Position numbers and translations under genes: made by a program. Below, piece after piece: positions 16,873 through 25,875 of a stretch of DNA of 62,206 nt. Position 1 is the stretch's first letter. Every line of letters begins with the position of its first letter. The notes beneath the pieces were generated by a model. That model was not told where the DNA came from. It was given only the letters and a program-made list of their open reading frames with translations, and did no database searches. This stretch comes from UMGS1696 sp964457685 (GTDB taxonomy: Bacteria; Bacillota; Clostridia; Oscillospirales; CAG-272), in the NCBI GenBank assembly GCA_964457685.1, contig CAYWFS010000005.1, positions 1 through 62,206 of the forward strand, written 5' to 3'.

Positions 16873-17607
16873 TCATTTGTTAAGCAGTGTATATTCCATG
16901 CAGGAGGCAAAAATAACCGCCGCCGTTTTTTCACGGTATTCAGAGGTTTTGAGCAGGGCAAGCTCATCGGGACAAGACATAAATCCGCATTCAACCAGAA
17001 CTGCCGGTACGCTTATCCGTTTCAAAATGTAGATTGCATTTGTTGCACGCTTCGTTTCACGCATATTTTCGGGGTCAAGATATTTCATGGCATAAGCTCT
17101 GATAACCTCTGCCGCTTTTTCGCTTTCGCTTGTATTCGGTGAATAATATACCTGGAGTCCCTTGTACTGCGGCTGAGTGAATTTGTTCATGTGAATGCTG
17201 ACGTACAACATTGGAGAGCTTTCTTCACCTATCCGCAGACGATTTCGCAGGTCGTAGGTTTTCTTTTTACCACTGTAATTCTCAAATTCGTTGTAGTAGT
17301 CGTAAAGAAGCCTGTCATCACTTCTTGTCAGCTTTACTTTCACGTTGAATATCGTGCATAGGTCGGCGATACAGCTTGTTATATCGAGATTCAAGTCTTT
17401 TTCGAGAGTTCCGTCAACCTCTGCTCCTCCGTCTTCACCGCCATGTCCCGAATCCAACACAAAAACATATCCGTCATCAACCTCAGCGTTTACAACAGAA
17501 TCCGCAACTATGCTGTCGTAGGTATTCTTGCCGATTATAAGAGACGCACTCATGAAAAGAAAAGCAAAAATAAAGAAATTCAGAGCAGCGTGTATTTCCT
17601 GCTTCAT
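16873..17607 (-). CDS. N-acetylmuramoyl-L-alanine amidase, CwlD-like
   Basis: This 244-residue membrane-anchored amidase cleaves the bond between N-acetylmuramic acid and L-alanine in peptidoglycan. An N-terminal hydrophobic helix (about residues 9-27) is a signal anchor. The Amidase_3 fold shows the zinc ligands in VLDSGHGGEDGGAE (His and Glu), SIHMNKF (His) and the catalytic Glu in VLVECGFMS. Size and single domain resemble CwlD, which makes the muramic-delta-lactam of spore cortex; a vegetative role is possible. I use the ATG at 17607, six bases after GAGG, rather than the GTG at 17649, which abuts GGAG with almost no spacing. Confidence 0.85.
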   Translation of the reverse strand: MKQEIHAALNFFIFAFLFMSASLIIGKNTYDSIVADSVVNAEVDDGYVFVLDSGHGGEDGGAEVDGTLEKDLNLDITSCIADLCTIFNVKVKLTRSDDRLLYDYYNEFENYSGKKKTYDLRNRLRIGEESSPMLYVSIHMNKFTQPQYKGLQVYYSPNTSESEKAAEVIRAYAMKYLDPENMRETKRATNAIYILKRISVPAVLVECGFMSCPDELALLKTSEYREKTAAVIFASCMEYTLLNK

Positions 17608-17665
17608 AACAGACCTCGCATAAGAATTGTTTTGCAATATAATATGCACGCTCCAATTACGGTAT

Positions 17666-17766
17666 GAAAAAAGACCTCGACGGTCGATGATGTTACCTCC
17701 AAATCGTTAGATTCTTTGTCTGACTTTTTGGGGGGATGCGGTTCATCTTTCGTCGAAGTCTTTTTG
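17666..17766 (-). terminator. structured 3'-end element 2 (terminator with conserved core)
   Basis: On the minus strand the outer stem GACTTCGACG / CGTCGAGGTC is followed by TTTTTTC. Inside lies the conserved core CCCCCCAAAAAGTCAGAC, AAAG, AATCTAACGATTTGGAGG. It follows the stop codon of the MacB-type ATPase gene at 17774. The core matches elements 1 and 4 closely, whereas the enclosing stem is unrelated in sequence. Confidence 0.8.
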
Positions 17767-17773
17767 TTGATTA

Positions 17774-18505
17774 TCAGTAAGATGTGATAGTACGCTTTGT
17801 ACCGCCGATGTAGTCTCTTTCGAGGGAGAGAACACCGTTATCCATACGGAAGATACGGTCTGCGTGGTCGGCAATGGAGAGGTCGTGAGTTACCATGATA
17901 AGTGTCTGACCCATTTCCTCTCTTGTCTTGAGAAGAAGCTTAAGAACTTCGTCTGCGTTCTTTCTGTCGAGGTTTCCTGTAGGCTCATCGGCGAACACGA
18001 TATCGGGCATATTGATAAGGGCACGTGCGATGGCAACTCTCTGCTGCTGACCACCTGAAAGCTCGGAGGGGAGGTGGTTCAGACGCTCGGTAAGCTGAAG
18101 TGTTTCAACGAGACGACGGAGTGTTTCCTGATAAGAAAGCTCGGACTTGTTACACATCATTGTGGGAATGAGGATGTTTTCGAGAGCTGTGAACTGAGGA
18201 ATGAGGTTGTGTCTCTGGAAGATGAAGCCTGTGTTCATTCCGCGGAAACGGCTAAGCTCATCTGCTGACATTTTTGTAATATCCTGACCGCGGATAAGAA
18301 CACGACCTGCGTCTGCGGAGTCAAGACCTGCACAAATGTGGAGGAATGTGGACTTACCTGAACCGGATGTACCGATGATTGCAACGAATTCGCCGGGTTC
18401 TACCTTTATACTAACTCTGTTTACAGCTGTAATAACCGTATCATACTGCTTGTACTGCTTGATAACGCTTTCGGTTTGCAGCATATATTCTATTGTATCT
18501 GCCAT
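17774..18505 (-). CDS. MacB/LolD-type ABC transporter ATP-binding protein
   Basis: This 243-residue ATPase belongs to the MacB/LolD/SalX class that works with FtsX-fold permeases, which act as mechanotransducers or export peptides and lipoproteins. Walker A is GTSGSGKST, the signature is LSGGQQQRVAIARAL, and Walker B is DIVFADEPTGNLD. The C-terminus is short, as usual. AGGA stands seven bases before the ATG. It is the second gene after the large permease, 62 bases downstream of it. No two-component system or peptide precursor is adjacent. Confidence 0.92.
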   Translation of the reverse strand: MADTIEYMLQTESVIKQYKQYDTVITAVNRVSIKVEPGEFVAIIGTSGSGKSTFLHICAGLDSADAGRVLIRGQDITKMSADELSRFRGMNTGFIFQRHNLIPQFTALENILIPTMMCNKSELSYQETLRRLVETLQLTERLNHLPSELSGGQQQRVAIARALINMPDIVFADEPTGNLDRKNADEVLKLLLKTREEMGQTLIMVTHDLSIADHADRIFRMDNGVLSLERDYIGGTKRTITSY

Positions 18506-18567
18506 TTATGTATCCTGACCTTTCACGAATTATTCGAAATATGGTTGATTTAGATGTAATTTTGTTA

Positions 18568-20838
18568 TTATTCGTCTCCCGAATATTCAGCACCCGCACC
18601 GCCGTTCTGGAGAGAGTAGCGTTTTTTGTAGTAGCTTCTGTAGGGGAGATATGTCGAGAAGAAGCCGCACGCAACGGACATAACAATGCTCGTGAGGATA
18701 GCATACCACGGCATATAGAATACATAGCGGACGTTTTCACCCGAGAAGTAAGGCATTACTACGTTATATACATAGAACAGTAAATAGCTGCCTGCATAGC
18801 TGAGGATTATTGAAACAAAGAGTGACATTACAGCCATGCACAGACCGCCCTGGAGGTAAATCTGTTTGATCTCGTTCTGGAGAGCACCGATGGACTGAAG
18901 AATGTTGAATTCTTTTTCTCTCTTTGAGTAGTAAAGCGTCTGTGAGAAGAACCAAACGAGAGGAGAAATAATGAGTATCAGGATTGAGATACAGATATAA
19001 AGCTCGTTATAATGCTTGTCAGCCGCAATAGTGTTTGTAAGAGTTATATCTCTGTTCGATACCTTAACGTCACCGTAGGTATGGCTCCAATTTCTGATGC
19101 CGGCGTAAAGCTCGGTAACTTCATCGGTTGTAATATCCTTTTCAACGTAGATGTTGAATGTGGTTGCCTTAGGAGTCTTGCCTGTTATGGTGTTGTAGTC
19201 TTCAAGGTTCATGAACACAGGTGTGGAGCCTGAGGGAATATCATAAAGAATAGCACCGATTGTGAATTCATAATATTCATAATGGAAGTATTCGATCTGA
19301 TTTTTGAGAAGAGCACGGCCGGTTACGTTTGAGTCAACAGCCTTTACCTGACCGGTCTTCTTGGAGATATAGATTTTGTCTCCTACATTGAACTTGTATG
19401 TGGGGACGTTTGAAATGGAGTCACCGACAATTACATAGCCGCTCTGAAGAACGCTTGTAATATCGCCCTCATAGTCGTAGTCTTCGAGAATCTTTATCTG
19501 TTCCTCGGGCATAGCCTTATAAACGACATCACTGGAAACTCTCCAGTTTTTGTCTCCCGCATCGAAGTCGGAGCCGTTGTAGTTTACGAGGTTCTTGAAT
19601 GCACGAACATTCTTCTTCTCAACTATCATGTGAGATGCGTTTTCGTAAGCTTCCGTGGAGTTATCGTTAATTTCAACCGCACGGACACCGTCGAACGCAT
19701 AAAGCTCGGAGCTCATAAGCTCATCGTATTCAAATCCGGATTCGGAAAGGTCAACGGTGAACTGCGGACGAGGATAGTAAAGGTCTGTCGTGTAAATATC
19801 CGCCATGTAAAGACCCATGATGAACAACGCACAGAATACAATAGCAGTTGTAAGAAGCTGGAGATTGTATTTTCTGAATCGCCAAATGGAGTAGAACTCA
19901 TACTTTACGGGGAACTTTTCCGCAAAGATATTGAAAGAACGCATGGGGGATGTAACGAGGTTGGAGTTGTCTTCCGTGATAATAAGGGACATAGGATCCT
20001 TTACGGACATGACCTTCATAGGAGTCCATACGGAAGCAAGAAGAACAACGAGAGTGAACAGGAATATCTTCAAGATGGAAAGACCGTTGAAGACAAATCC
20101 GTATCCCGATGCATTATACATAAGGAACGAAATAAGAGTTGAAATTCCGAGAGAGGGAAGGAAGGTTACAACGAAGATAACGAACAATTCCCAGAATGCC
20201 GTTGAGAACAGCATTTTGAAGTCGGCACCGAAGGTCAGATAAATACCGTATTGGAACTTATACTGATTGAGTCGGATATTGTAAAGAGACGTAAGAAGGA
20301 ATATTGACACTGCGAGAAGAACAATCGTTATCAAAACGAAGGTCATCGTGTTTGAAGCAATGTTATCCTCAAACGTCATAAGAGGGGTTGTCGCTTTGGT
20401 GAAAGAGTGGTCTGCGTCACCGAGAGCGGCGAGATCCGACTGATAGTTTTTCTCAAATCTCTTGAGACATACATCGAGATCTCCTGTGAAGTAAAGGTAA
20501 ACATCGTAGCGGTCGTCACCGGTAAAAGCGTTGGTGTACTGTTCGGAGGACACTACCTCAAAGATAACGTCGCTCTTAAATACCGTACCCTCGTCCTTTA
20601 TCAGATAACGAGCCTGGTCTTCGTTGAGTCCTTTAAGCACCATATGGTAGTTATATTCTTCCATAACGTGCTGATATTCGACTCGGTTGTTGTTGTCTGC
20701 CGAGACAGTCATCATTCCGTAAAGTACCTGAACGATGATTATCGCAATGAAGAAGCAGAGGTATTGCTTAAAATTGAAGAATACGCTTTTCCATGCGATT
20801 GTTAAGCTTCTTTTTAAGTATTCAAATAGCTTTTCCAA
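18568..20838 (-). CDS. FtsX/MacB-like ABC transporter permease
   Basis: This 756-residue permease has about eight hydrophobic segments: one near 24-44, three between 170 and 280, one near 330-350 and three between 620 and 735. A large hydrophilic region (about 350-615) probably lies outside the membrane. The last three helices form a classic FtsX domain. Family members do not carry substrate through a channel; they couple ATP hydrolysis to extracytoplasmic conformational work. The only suitable start I find is TTG at 20838, which has no Shine-Dalgarno nearby. A strong AAAGGAGGAAGG lies about 50 bases upstream, so the start deserves caution. Confidence 0.85.
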   Translation of the reverse strand: MEKLFEYLKRSLTIAWKSVFFNFKQYLCFFIAIIIVQVLYGMMTVSADNNNRVEYQHVMEEYNYHMVLKGLNEDQARYLIKDEGTVFKSDVIFEVVSSEQYTNAFTGDDRYDVYLYFTGDLDVCLKRFEKNYQSDLAALGDADHSFTKATTPLMTFEDNIASNTMTFVLITIVLLAVSIFLLTSLYNIRLNQYKFQYGIYLTFGADFKMLFSTAFWELFVIFVVTFLPSLGISTLISFLMYNASGYGFVFNGLSILKIFLFTLVVLLASVWTPMKVMSVKDPMSLIITEDNSNLVTSPMRSFNIFAEKFPVKYEFYSIWRFRKYNLQLLTTAIVFCALFIMGLYMADIYTTDLYYPRPQFTVDLSESGFEYDELMSSELYAFDGVRAVEINDNSTEAYENASHMIVEKKNVRAFKNLVNYNGSDFDAGDKNWRVSSDVVYKAMPEEQIKILEDYDYEGDITSVLQSGYVIVGDSISNVPTYKFNVGDKIYISKKTGQVKAVDSNVTGRALLKNQIEYFHYEYYEFTIGAILYDIPSGSTPVFMNLEDYNTITGKTPKATTFNIYVEKDITTDEVTELYAGIRNWSHTYGDVKVSNRDITLTNTIAADKHYNELYICISILILIISPLVWFFSQTLYYSKREKEFNILQSIGALQNEIKQIYLQGGLCMAVMSLFVSIILSYAGSYLLFYVYNVVMPYFSGENVRYVFYMPWYAILTSIVMSVACGFFSTYLPYRSYYKKRYSLQNGGAGAEYSGDE

Positions 20839-20925
20839 ATCTGAAAATGACAGCTGTACTGTTTAAAATACAGAATAAGCCGCCTTCCTCCTTTGCTGTG
20901 ACGAATTACAAGAATTGCTCTGAAT

Positions 20926-20934
20926 ATTATAACA
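20926..20934 (-). promoter_or_regulatory. extended -10 promoter of the FtsX-type transporter operon
   Basis: The minus strand reads TGTTATAAT, a consensus -10 with TGN extension. No convincing -35 is present. The permease start lies about 88 bases downstream, leaving a leader that holds a GGAGG motif and a short CTGTA/TACAG hairpin. Confidence 0.5.
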
Positions 20935-20995
20935 TGAATTGAATGAAAAATGTATTATAAATTTGTGAACAACACGGTTTTTCGTAATTTTGGTG

Positions 20996-21022
20996 TTAAA
21001 AAAAAGACACAAGTTTTTGTGT
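20996..21022 (-). terminator. intrinsic terminator after the DUF4298 gene
   Basis: The minus strand has ACACAA-AAAC-TTGTGT followed by a run of nine T. It lies 55 bases beyond the DUF4298 stop codon. Confidence 0.8.
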
Positions 21023-21076
21023 ATATTGTCTATTGTAGTTATTTTATGTACTATATCGGGTGAAAATGAATGCCTT

Positions 21077-21358
21077 TTAAGATATTTCTTCTTCGATTTC
21101 GCAAAGAAGGTTATAAAGACCGTCTTCGGATAAAACACCTCTTTTTAAATCTCTCGGGAGCAGTTTTCGGTCGTCGATGTCGTAGTCATGGAGCCATTTT
21201 CCGCTTGAAACATATTCCGACAGTGCTTTTTTCATCTCCGAGGCTTCACTTGATGTGAGAAGTTCGGGGGTGATTTCGTATATCTCACTAAGCCTGTCGA
21301 ACAGCTTCTCCATTTCCGTCACACGGCGAACAGCTTCACGGATTATATTTTCGTCCAT
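21077..21358 (-). CDS. DUF4298 domain protein
   Basis: This small 93-residue acidic, helical protein ends with DLKRGVLSEDGLYNLL, a segment I recognise from DUF4298 proteins. Function is unknown; there is no signal peptide or membrane segment, so it is cytoplasmic. The ATG at 21358 has AAGGAGG eight bases upstream, better than the longer in-frame start at 21376, which lies in front of that site. It follows a lipoprotein gene by 50 bases, probably in one transcript. Confidence 0.8.
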   Translation of the reverse strand: MDENIIREAVRRVTEMEKLFDRLSEIYEITPELLTSSEASEMKKALSEYVSSGKWLHDYDIDDRKLLPRDLKRGVLSEDGLYNLLCEIEEEIS

Positions 21359-21408
21359 TATGTTTCCTCCTTGCATATGATGAATATTTATCCGAGATGA
21401 ATGAGAAA

Positions 21409-21819
21409 TCAGTTCTCGAAAAAGCTTGCGAGGTAGAAGAGATCTATTCCGCCCCTCTCGACAGAATAGGAAACTTCGTCTATCATGAGCATTTCGTTTT
21501 CGTAAACGTAGATTGTGTAAGGCTCTCCGGTTGTGTTGAATTTAACGGTGTAGAGCAAGGTTCCGTCTAAGTCATCCTTGATACACTTTATTCCCTCAAA
21601 TTGCATACGAACCGTGCTTAACTGAGAGCTTTCTTCGAGAGTGATTGTTTCTCCGCTTGTGTTGTCGGTAATATCGACAGACTGAACGTACGGATATGTG
21701 GTTTGCGAGTCGATAAGCGGCGGCAGATTATCACTAAGCTTGTATACTCCGGGGGCATCGCATGAAAACAGCGACAGCATGAGTATTACCACTGCGGTGA
21801 GTGCAAAAAAACGCTTCAT
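21409..21819 (-). CDS. small lipoprotein of unknown function
   Basis: This 136-residue protein has a Sec signal peptide with a lipobox: KRF, a hydrophobic core ALTAVVILMLSLF, then Cys at about residue 20 (LFSC). The mature part is polar with beta-strand character and no domain I recognise. It would be anchored to the outer face of the membrane. GAGGAGG precedes the ATG, and a consensus promoter lies just upstream. Confidence 0.8.
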   Translation of the reverse strand: MKRFFALTAVVILMLSLFSCDAPGVYKLSDNLPPLIDSQTTYPYVQSVDITDNTSGETITLEESSQLSTVRMQFEGIKCIKDDLDGTLLYTVKFNTTGEPYTIYVYENEMLMIDEVSYSVERGGIDLFYLASFFEN

Positions 21820-21853
21820 TGTATATTATCCTCCTCAATATGGCTTTTTTCTG

Positions 21854-21882
21854 ATTATACAATATTTTTTTCTTCATTTCAA
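21854..21882 (-). promoter_or_regulatory. promoter of the lipoprotein/DUF4298 operon
   Basis: TTGAAA (21877-21882) and TATAAT (21854-21859) on the minus strand are 17 bases apart, 35 bases before the lipoprotein start. It is divergent from the polA promoter. Confidence 0.85.
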
Positions 21883-21909
21883 TATGATGTGCTTTTTTTT
21901 TAAAAATTG

Positions 21910-21938
21910 TTTTCACGGGTGCAAAAATATGGTATAAT
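21910..21938 (+). promoter_or_regulatory. promoter of polA
   Basis: TATAAT (21933-21938) is preceded at 17 bases by TTTTCA (21910-21915), a partial -35. The polA ATG lies 40 bases downstream. Confidence 0.65.
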
Positions 21939-21977
21939 CATATTAATAAAATAATCAGTAGCGGTGAGTGTATAAAA

Positions 21978-24476
21978 ATGAAAAAATTTCTGATAATTGA
22001 CGGTAACAGCATAATAAACCGTGCTTTTTACGGTATCCGTCCCTTATCGACAAAAAACGGACTTCCTACAAATGCGGTGTTCGGTTTTCTGACGATAATA
22101 AAAAAGCACCTTGACGCACTTTCTCCCGATTATGCGGCCTGTGCATTCGATGTTCATGAGCCTACTTTCAGACACAAGGCGTATTCCGAATATAAGGGAA
22201 CACGAAAGGGAATGCCGGACGAACTTAAAGCACAAATGCCATATGCAAAAAAAGCGGCGGCGGCTCTCGGACTTAAAGTTATAGAATGCCCCGGATATGA
22301 AGCTGACGATATAATAGGTACAAGTGCAAGAATGGCTGAGGAAAACGGAATTTTCACATACATTCTTACCGGAGACCGAGATTCCTTGCAGCTTATAACC
22401 GAAAACACGACTGTAATTCTTGCGAAAACAAAGGAAGACGTTGAGTTTAACGAAGAAAAATTCGAGAGCGAATACGGAATCAAGCCGAAACAGTTTGTTG
22501 ACGTAAAGGCTCTCATGGGTGACAGCTCAGACAATATTCCTGGAGTTGCGGGAGTCGGTGAAAAGACTGCTTTGAAGCTTATTCAGACGGCAGGAGACCT
22601 CGATACGCTGTATTCAAGTGAAGATTACTTCGGTCAGAGTGCGTCTGTCGTTAAGAAGCTGACTGTTGGACGTGAAAACGCATTTATGTCGAGAATGCTT
22701 GCGGAAATATCTCGTGAAGCACCGATATGCACGCATGACGAGCTTTTTGCCGAAAGAAGCATAAATTCGGAGGATTTTCTTGCACTGTGCGATGAGCTTG
22801 AATTTAACGGAATGGCGAAAAAGTTCGGACTTGAACAGGCAAGTGTCGAGCTTCTTCCCGAGCTTCAGGTGAATTTTGTCGAAACTGTACCGAGCTTTTC
22901 GGGAGAGACGGTATTCTACACGGACAACTACTTTGCGGCATTTACCGAAGACGGAGTAAATATTTCCTTACTCAGCGGACTCAAAGTCTCCGATGCTGTC
23001 GAGTTTATAAAAAACAATAAAATAGTTTGTCACGACTTAAAAACCATGCTGAGAAACCTCGATGTAAGCGGAGAAGAGGTGGAATGCGTATACGACACAA
23101 TGCTTGCCGTATATCTTTTGAACCCGGGAAAAGGCAAGTACGAGCTTGACGATATTTCACTCGAATATTGCGGTAAGGAATCGCTGTCTCCTGCCGAAAA
23201 AGCCGCGGCAATATACAGAATTTGGAAGGACACCGAAAAAACAATAGCGGACGAGGGCATGAGTTCTCTTATGTCTGAGATTGAAATACCGCTTTCCAAG
23301 GTTCTTGCCGATATGGAGAGAACGGGATTTAAAATAGACCCCGACGGAATCTGTACCTATGCAAAGGAGCTTGCCGCACAGGAAAACGTACTTGCGGATT
23401 CGATATGGATGCAGGCAGGACACAGCTTCAACATAAACTCCCCGAAACAGCTGGGAGAAGTTCTGTTTGAGGAGCTTGAGCTTCCGGCAGGCAAGAAAAC
23501 AAAGACGGGCTATTCAACAGATGCAGATACACTTGAAGCTCTCAGACCGTATCATAGTATAATCTCCGATATTTTACTCTACAGACAGACCGCAAAGCTC
23601 AGAGGAACCTACGGTGAAACTCTTGCGGGACAGGCTGACGAAAACGGAAGAATCCACACACGACTCAATCAGACGGGAACCGCAACGGGAAGACTTGCCT
23701 CCAGTGAGCCTAATCTCCAAAATATTCCGGTTCGTATGGAGATGGGACGTGAGCTTAGAAAGTATTTTGTCGCAGAAGAGGGATACACTCTCATAGACGC
23801 AGACTACTCTCAGATAGAGCTTAGACTTCTTGCGGTTCTTTCCGATGACGAGGCGATGAAAAAAGCGTTTATCGGCGGTGAAGACATTCATGCGGAGGTA
23901 GCGTCACAGGTGTTCGGTGTTGCGATTGACGAGGTAACTCCCGAACAGAGAAGACGTGCAAAGGCGGTAAACTTCGGAATAGTCTACGGTATCGGTGAAT
24001 TTTCACTTGCAAAGGATCTCGGCATAACCAGAAAACAGGCGAAGGAATATATCGAAAACTACCTTGAAACATATTCGGGAGTTGACAAATACTTGAAGGA
24101 ATGCGTTGAAGAAGCTAAGAAAAACGGCTACACGACAACGATGTTCTCAAGAAGAAGAAATATACCCGAGCTTTCATCGACAAACAGAAATGTAAGAGGC
24201 TTCGGAGAACGTGTTGCAATGAACAGTCCTATCCAGGGCACTGCGGCGGATGTAATAAAGATTGCAATGATAAATGTGGACAAGGCACTTAAAAAATCGG
24301 GACTTGACGCAAGACTCATAATGCAGGTACACGACGAACTCATAGTTGAAGCGAGGGAAGAATGTGCCGCAGAAGCCGCAGAGATACTTGTTCGTGAGAT
24401 GGAAAACGCAGTCAAGCTTTCGGTTCCTCTTACAGCGGATTGCGGAGAGGGAAAAAGTTGGTACGAAGCAAAATAA
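21978..24476 (+). CDS. polA: DNA polymerase I
   Basis: PolA fills gaps and removes RNA primers in replication and repair. The 832 residues contain an N-terminal 5'-3' exonuclease (1 to about 265, with DADDIIG-like EADDIIG and GDRDSLQL), a degenerate 3'-5' exonuclease region (about 285-430) and the polymerase domain. The polymerase has motif A DADYSQIELRLLA, motif B RRRAKAVNFGIVYGI and motif C QVHDELIVEA. The middle region lacks the DxE metal ligands, so proofreading is probably absent, as in Taq and Bacillus-type enzymes. It is monocistronic, with its own promoter and a separate one for the next gene. Confidence 0.97.
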   Translation: MKKFLIIDGNSIINRAFYGIRPLSTKNGLPTNAVFGFLTIIKKHLDALSPDYAACAFDVHEPTFRHKAYSEYKGTRKGMPDELKAQMPYAKKAAAALGLKVIECPGYEADDIIGTSARMAEENGIFTYILTGDRDSLQLITENTTVILAKTKEDVEFNEEKFESEYGIKPKQFVDVKALMGDSSDNIPGVAGVGEKTALKLIQTAGDLDTLYSSEDYFGQSASVVKKLTVGRENAFMSRMLAEISREAPICTHDELFAERSINSEDFLALCDELEFNGMAKKFGLEQASVELLPELQVNFVETVPSFSGETVFYTDNYFAAFTEDGVNISLLSGLKVSDAVEFIKNNKIVCHDLKTMLRNLDVSGEEVECVYDTMLAVYLLNPGKGKYELDDISLEYCGKESLSPAEKAAAIYRIWKDTEKTIADEGMSSLMSEIEIPLSKVLADMERTGFKIDPDGICTYAKELAAQENVLADSIWMQAGHSFNINSPKQLGEVLFEELELPAGKKTKTGYSTDADTLEALRPYHSIISDILLYRQTAKLRGTYGETLAGQADENGRIHTRLNQTGTATGRLASSEPNLQNIPVRMEMGRELRKYFVAEEGYTLIDADYSQIELRLLAVLSDDEAMKKAFIGGEDIHAEVASQVFGVAIDEVTPEQRRRAKAVNFGIVYGIGEFSLAKDLGITRKQAKEYIENYLETYSGVDKYLKECVEEAKKNGYTTTMFSRRRNIPELSSTNRNVRGFGERVAMNSPIQGTAADVIKIAMINVDKALKKSGLDARLIMQVHDELIVEAREECAAEAAEILVREMENAVKLSVPLTADCGEGKSWYEAK

Positions 24477-24509
24477 ACGTATGGCATTTTAAAATGTTGC
24501 TTTCGTTTC

Positions 24510-24538
24510 TTGACACGGTAAGCGGCATATGTTATTAT
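24510..24538 (+). promoter_or_regulatory. consensus promoter of the phosphofructokinase gene
   Basis: TTGACA (24510-24515), a 17-base spacer and TATTAT (24533-24538) lie 42 bases before the ATG at 24580. Confidence 0.9.
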
Positions 24539-24579
24539 AATATGTAAGAATAAAATCAGACACAGAGAGGTATAAAAGT

Positions 24580-25848
24580 ATGGAAGAAATATTACACGGT
24601 GCCGCAGTTGTAGGACAGTCAGGCGGACCTACAGCGGCTATAAACGCTACTCTTGCGGGAGTTATAAAGGGATTTTTCGAGTCCCGTGATTCTATAACAA
24701 AGCTTTACGGAATGAGAAACGGTATCGAGGGCTTCCTTGATGAAAGAATGTGCGACCTCGGCGAGCTTTTCTCCGATAAAAACGGTGAGCTTGACACGGA
24801 AAAATATGCGTGCCTTTCTCAGACACCTGCCGCAGCTCTCGGTTCATGCAGAAAGAAGCTCCCCGACCCTGCAAAGGAACCCGAGTTTTATGAAAAGCTT
24901 ATAGCTCTTTTCAAAAAATACGACATCCGCTATTTCTTCTACATCGGCGGAAACGATTCCATGGATACCGTTGCAAAGCTTACAAAGTATCTTGAAACCT
25001 CCGATTACAAGATGCGTGTTATGGGTGTTCCGAAGACGATAGACAACGACCTTTGTGCTACCGACCATACACCCGGATACGGTTCTGCCGCAAAATATAT
25101 CGCCGCAACAACACAGGAAATAATCCGTGACTGTGCGGTATATACGGTAAAGGCTGTTACCATAATCGAAATAATGGGTCGTGATGCCGGATGGCTTACA
25201 GCTGCTGCCGCACTTCCGAGAATCATAAACGGCACTGAAATCGACTGCGTATATCTTCCCGAGGTTGACTTCTCGATGGAGCAGTTCTACAATGACGTTG
25301 AAAAAGCATTTGAAAAGCACCCGAACGTAGTAGTTGCGGTTTCCGAGGGTGCAAGATTTGCTGACGGTCGTTATGTCGGAGAGGGAAGTCAGTCCGGTGT
25401 TGCCGATGTGTTCGGTCACAAGTATCTCTCCGGCACAGGTAAGGTTCTCGAAAACGCAATAAAAGACCATTTCGGTTGCAAGGTTCGTTCGATTGAGCTG
25501 AATCTTCCTCAGAGATGTGCCGCTCATCTTGCTTCCGCTACTGATATTGCCGAATCTCAGAATGCAGGAAGAACTGCTGTGGTAAAGGCGGCTCAGGGAA
25601 CAAGCGGATGTATGATAGCATTCGTTCGCGGTGAAAACGGATACGATATTACCTTTGAACCCAAGGATGTAACAAAGATTGCAAATGCCGTAAGAAAGGT
25701 TCCCCGTGAGTTCATTACCGAGGACGGAAGCAATGTTACAGACGAATGCCTCGAATACATCAGACCTATGATATTCGGAGAGCCTGAAACAAAATTCGAG
25801 GGCGGTCTTCCCGTGCATTTTGTTATAAAAGACAGCGATAACATATAA
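24580..25848 (+). CDS. 6-phosphofructokinase, pyrophosphate-type
   Basis: This enzyme interconverts fructose 6-phosphate and fructose 1,6-bisphosphate. The 422 residues carry the PFK signatures GQSGGPTAAINATLAGV, GGNDSMDTVAKL and PKTIDNDLCATDHTPGYGSA. ATP-dependent PFKs have GGDGS and PGTIDND. Here the second glycine of the first motif is Asp (GGNDS) and the second motif has Lys (PKTIDND), the changes known to mark PPi-dependent enzymes (EC 2.7.1.90). The reaction would then be reversible. A soluble pyrophosphatase is also encoded, at 55156-55698. The ATG follows GAGAGG. Confidence 0.9.
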   Translation: MEEILHGAAVVGQSGGPTAAINATLAGVIKGFFESRDSITKLYGMRNGIEGFLDERMCDLGELFSDKNGELDTEKYACLSQTPAAALGSCRKKLPDPAKEPEFYEKLIALFKKYDIRYFFYIGGNDSMDTVAKLTKYLETSDYKMRVMGVPKTIDNDLCATDHTPGYGSAAKYIAATTQEIIRDCAVYTVKAVTIIEIMGRDAGWLTAAAALPRIINGTEIDCVYLPEVDFSMEQFYNDVEKAFEKHPNVVVAVSEGARFADGRYVGEGSQSGVADVFGHKYLSGTGKVLENAIKDHFGCKVRSIELNLPQRCAAHLASATDIAESQNAGRTAVVKAAQGTSGCMIAFVRGENGYDITFEPKDVTKIANAVRKVPREFITEDGSNVTDECLEYIRPMIFGEPETKFEGGLPVHFVIKDSDNI

Positions 25849-25875
25849 TTTTACAAAAAGAAAGAGTGTTTTATT

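Noticed and set aside
24481..24500. CATTTTAAAATG palindrome as the polA terminator
   Set aside because: All A/T in the centre, very short and with no clean T run; it would not form a stable terminator.
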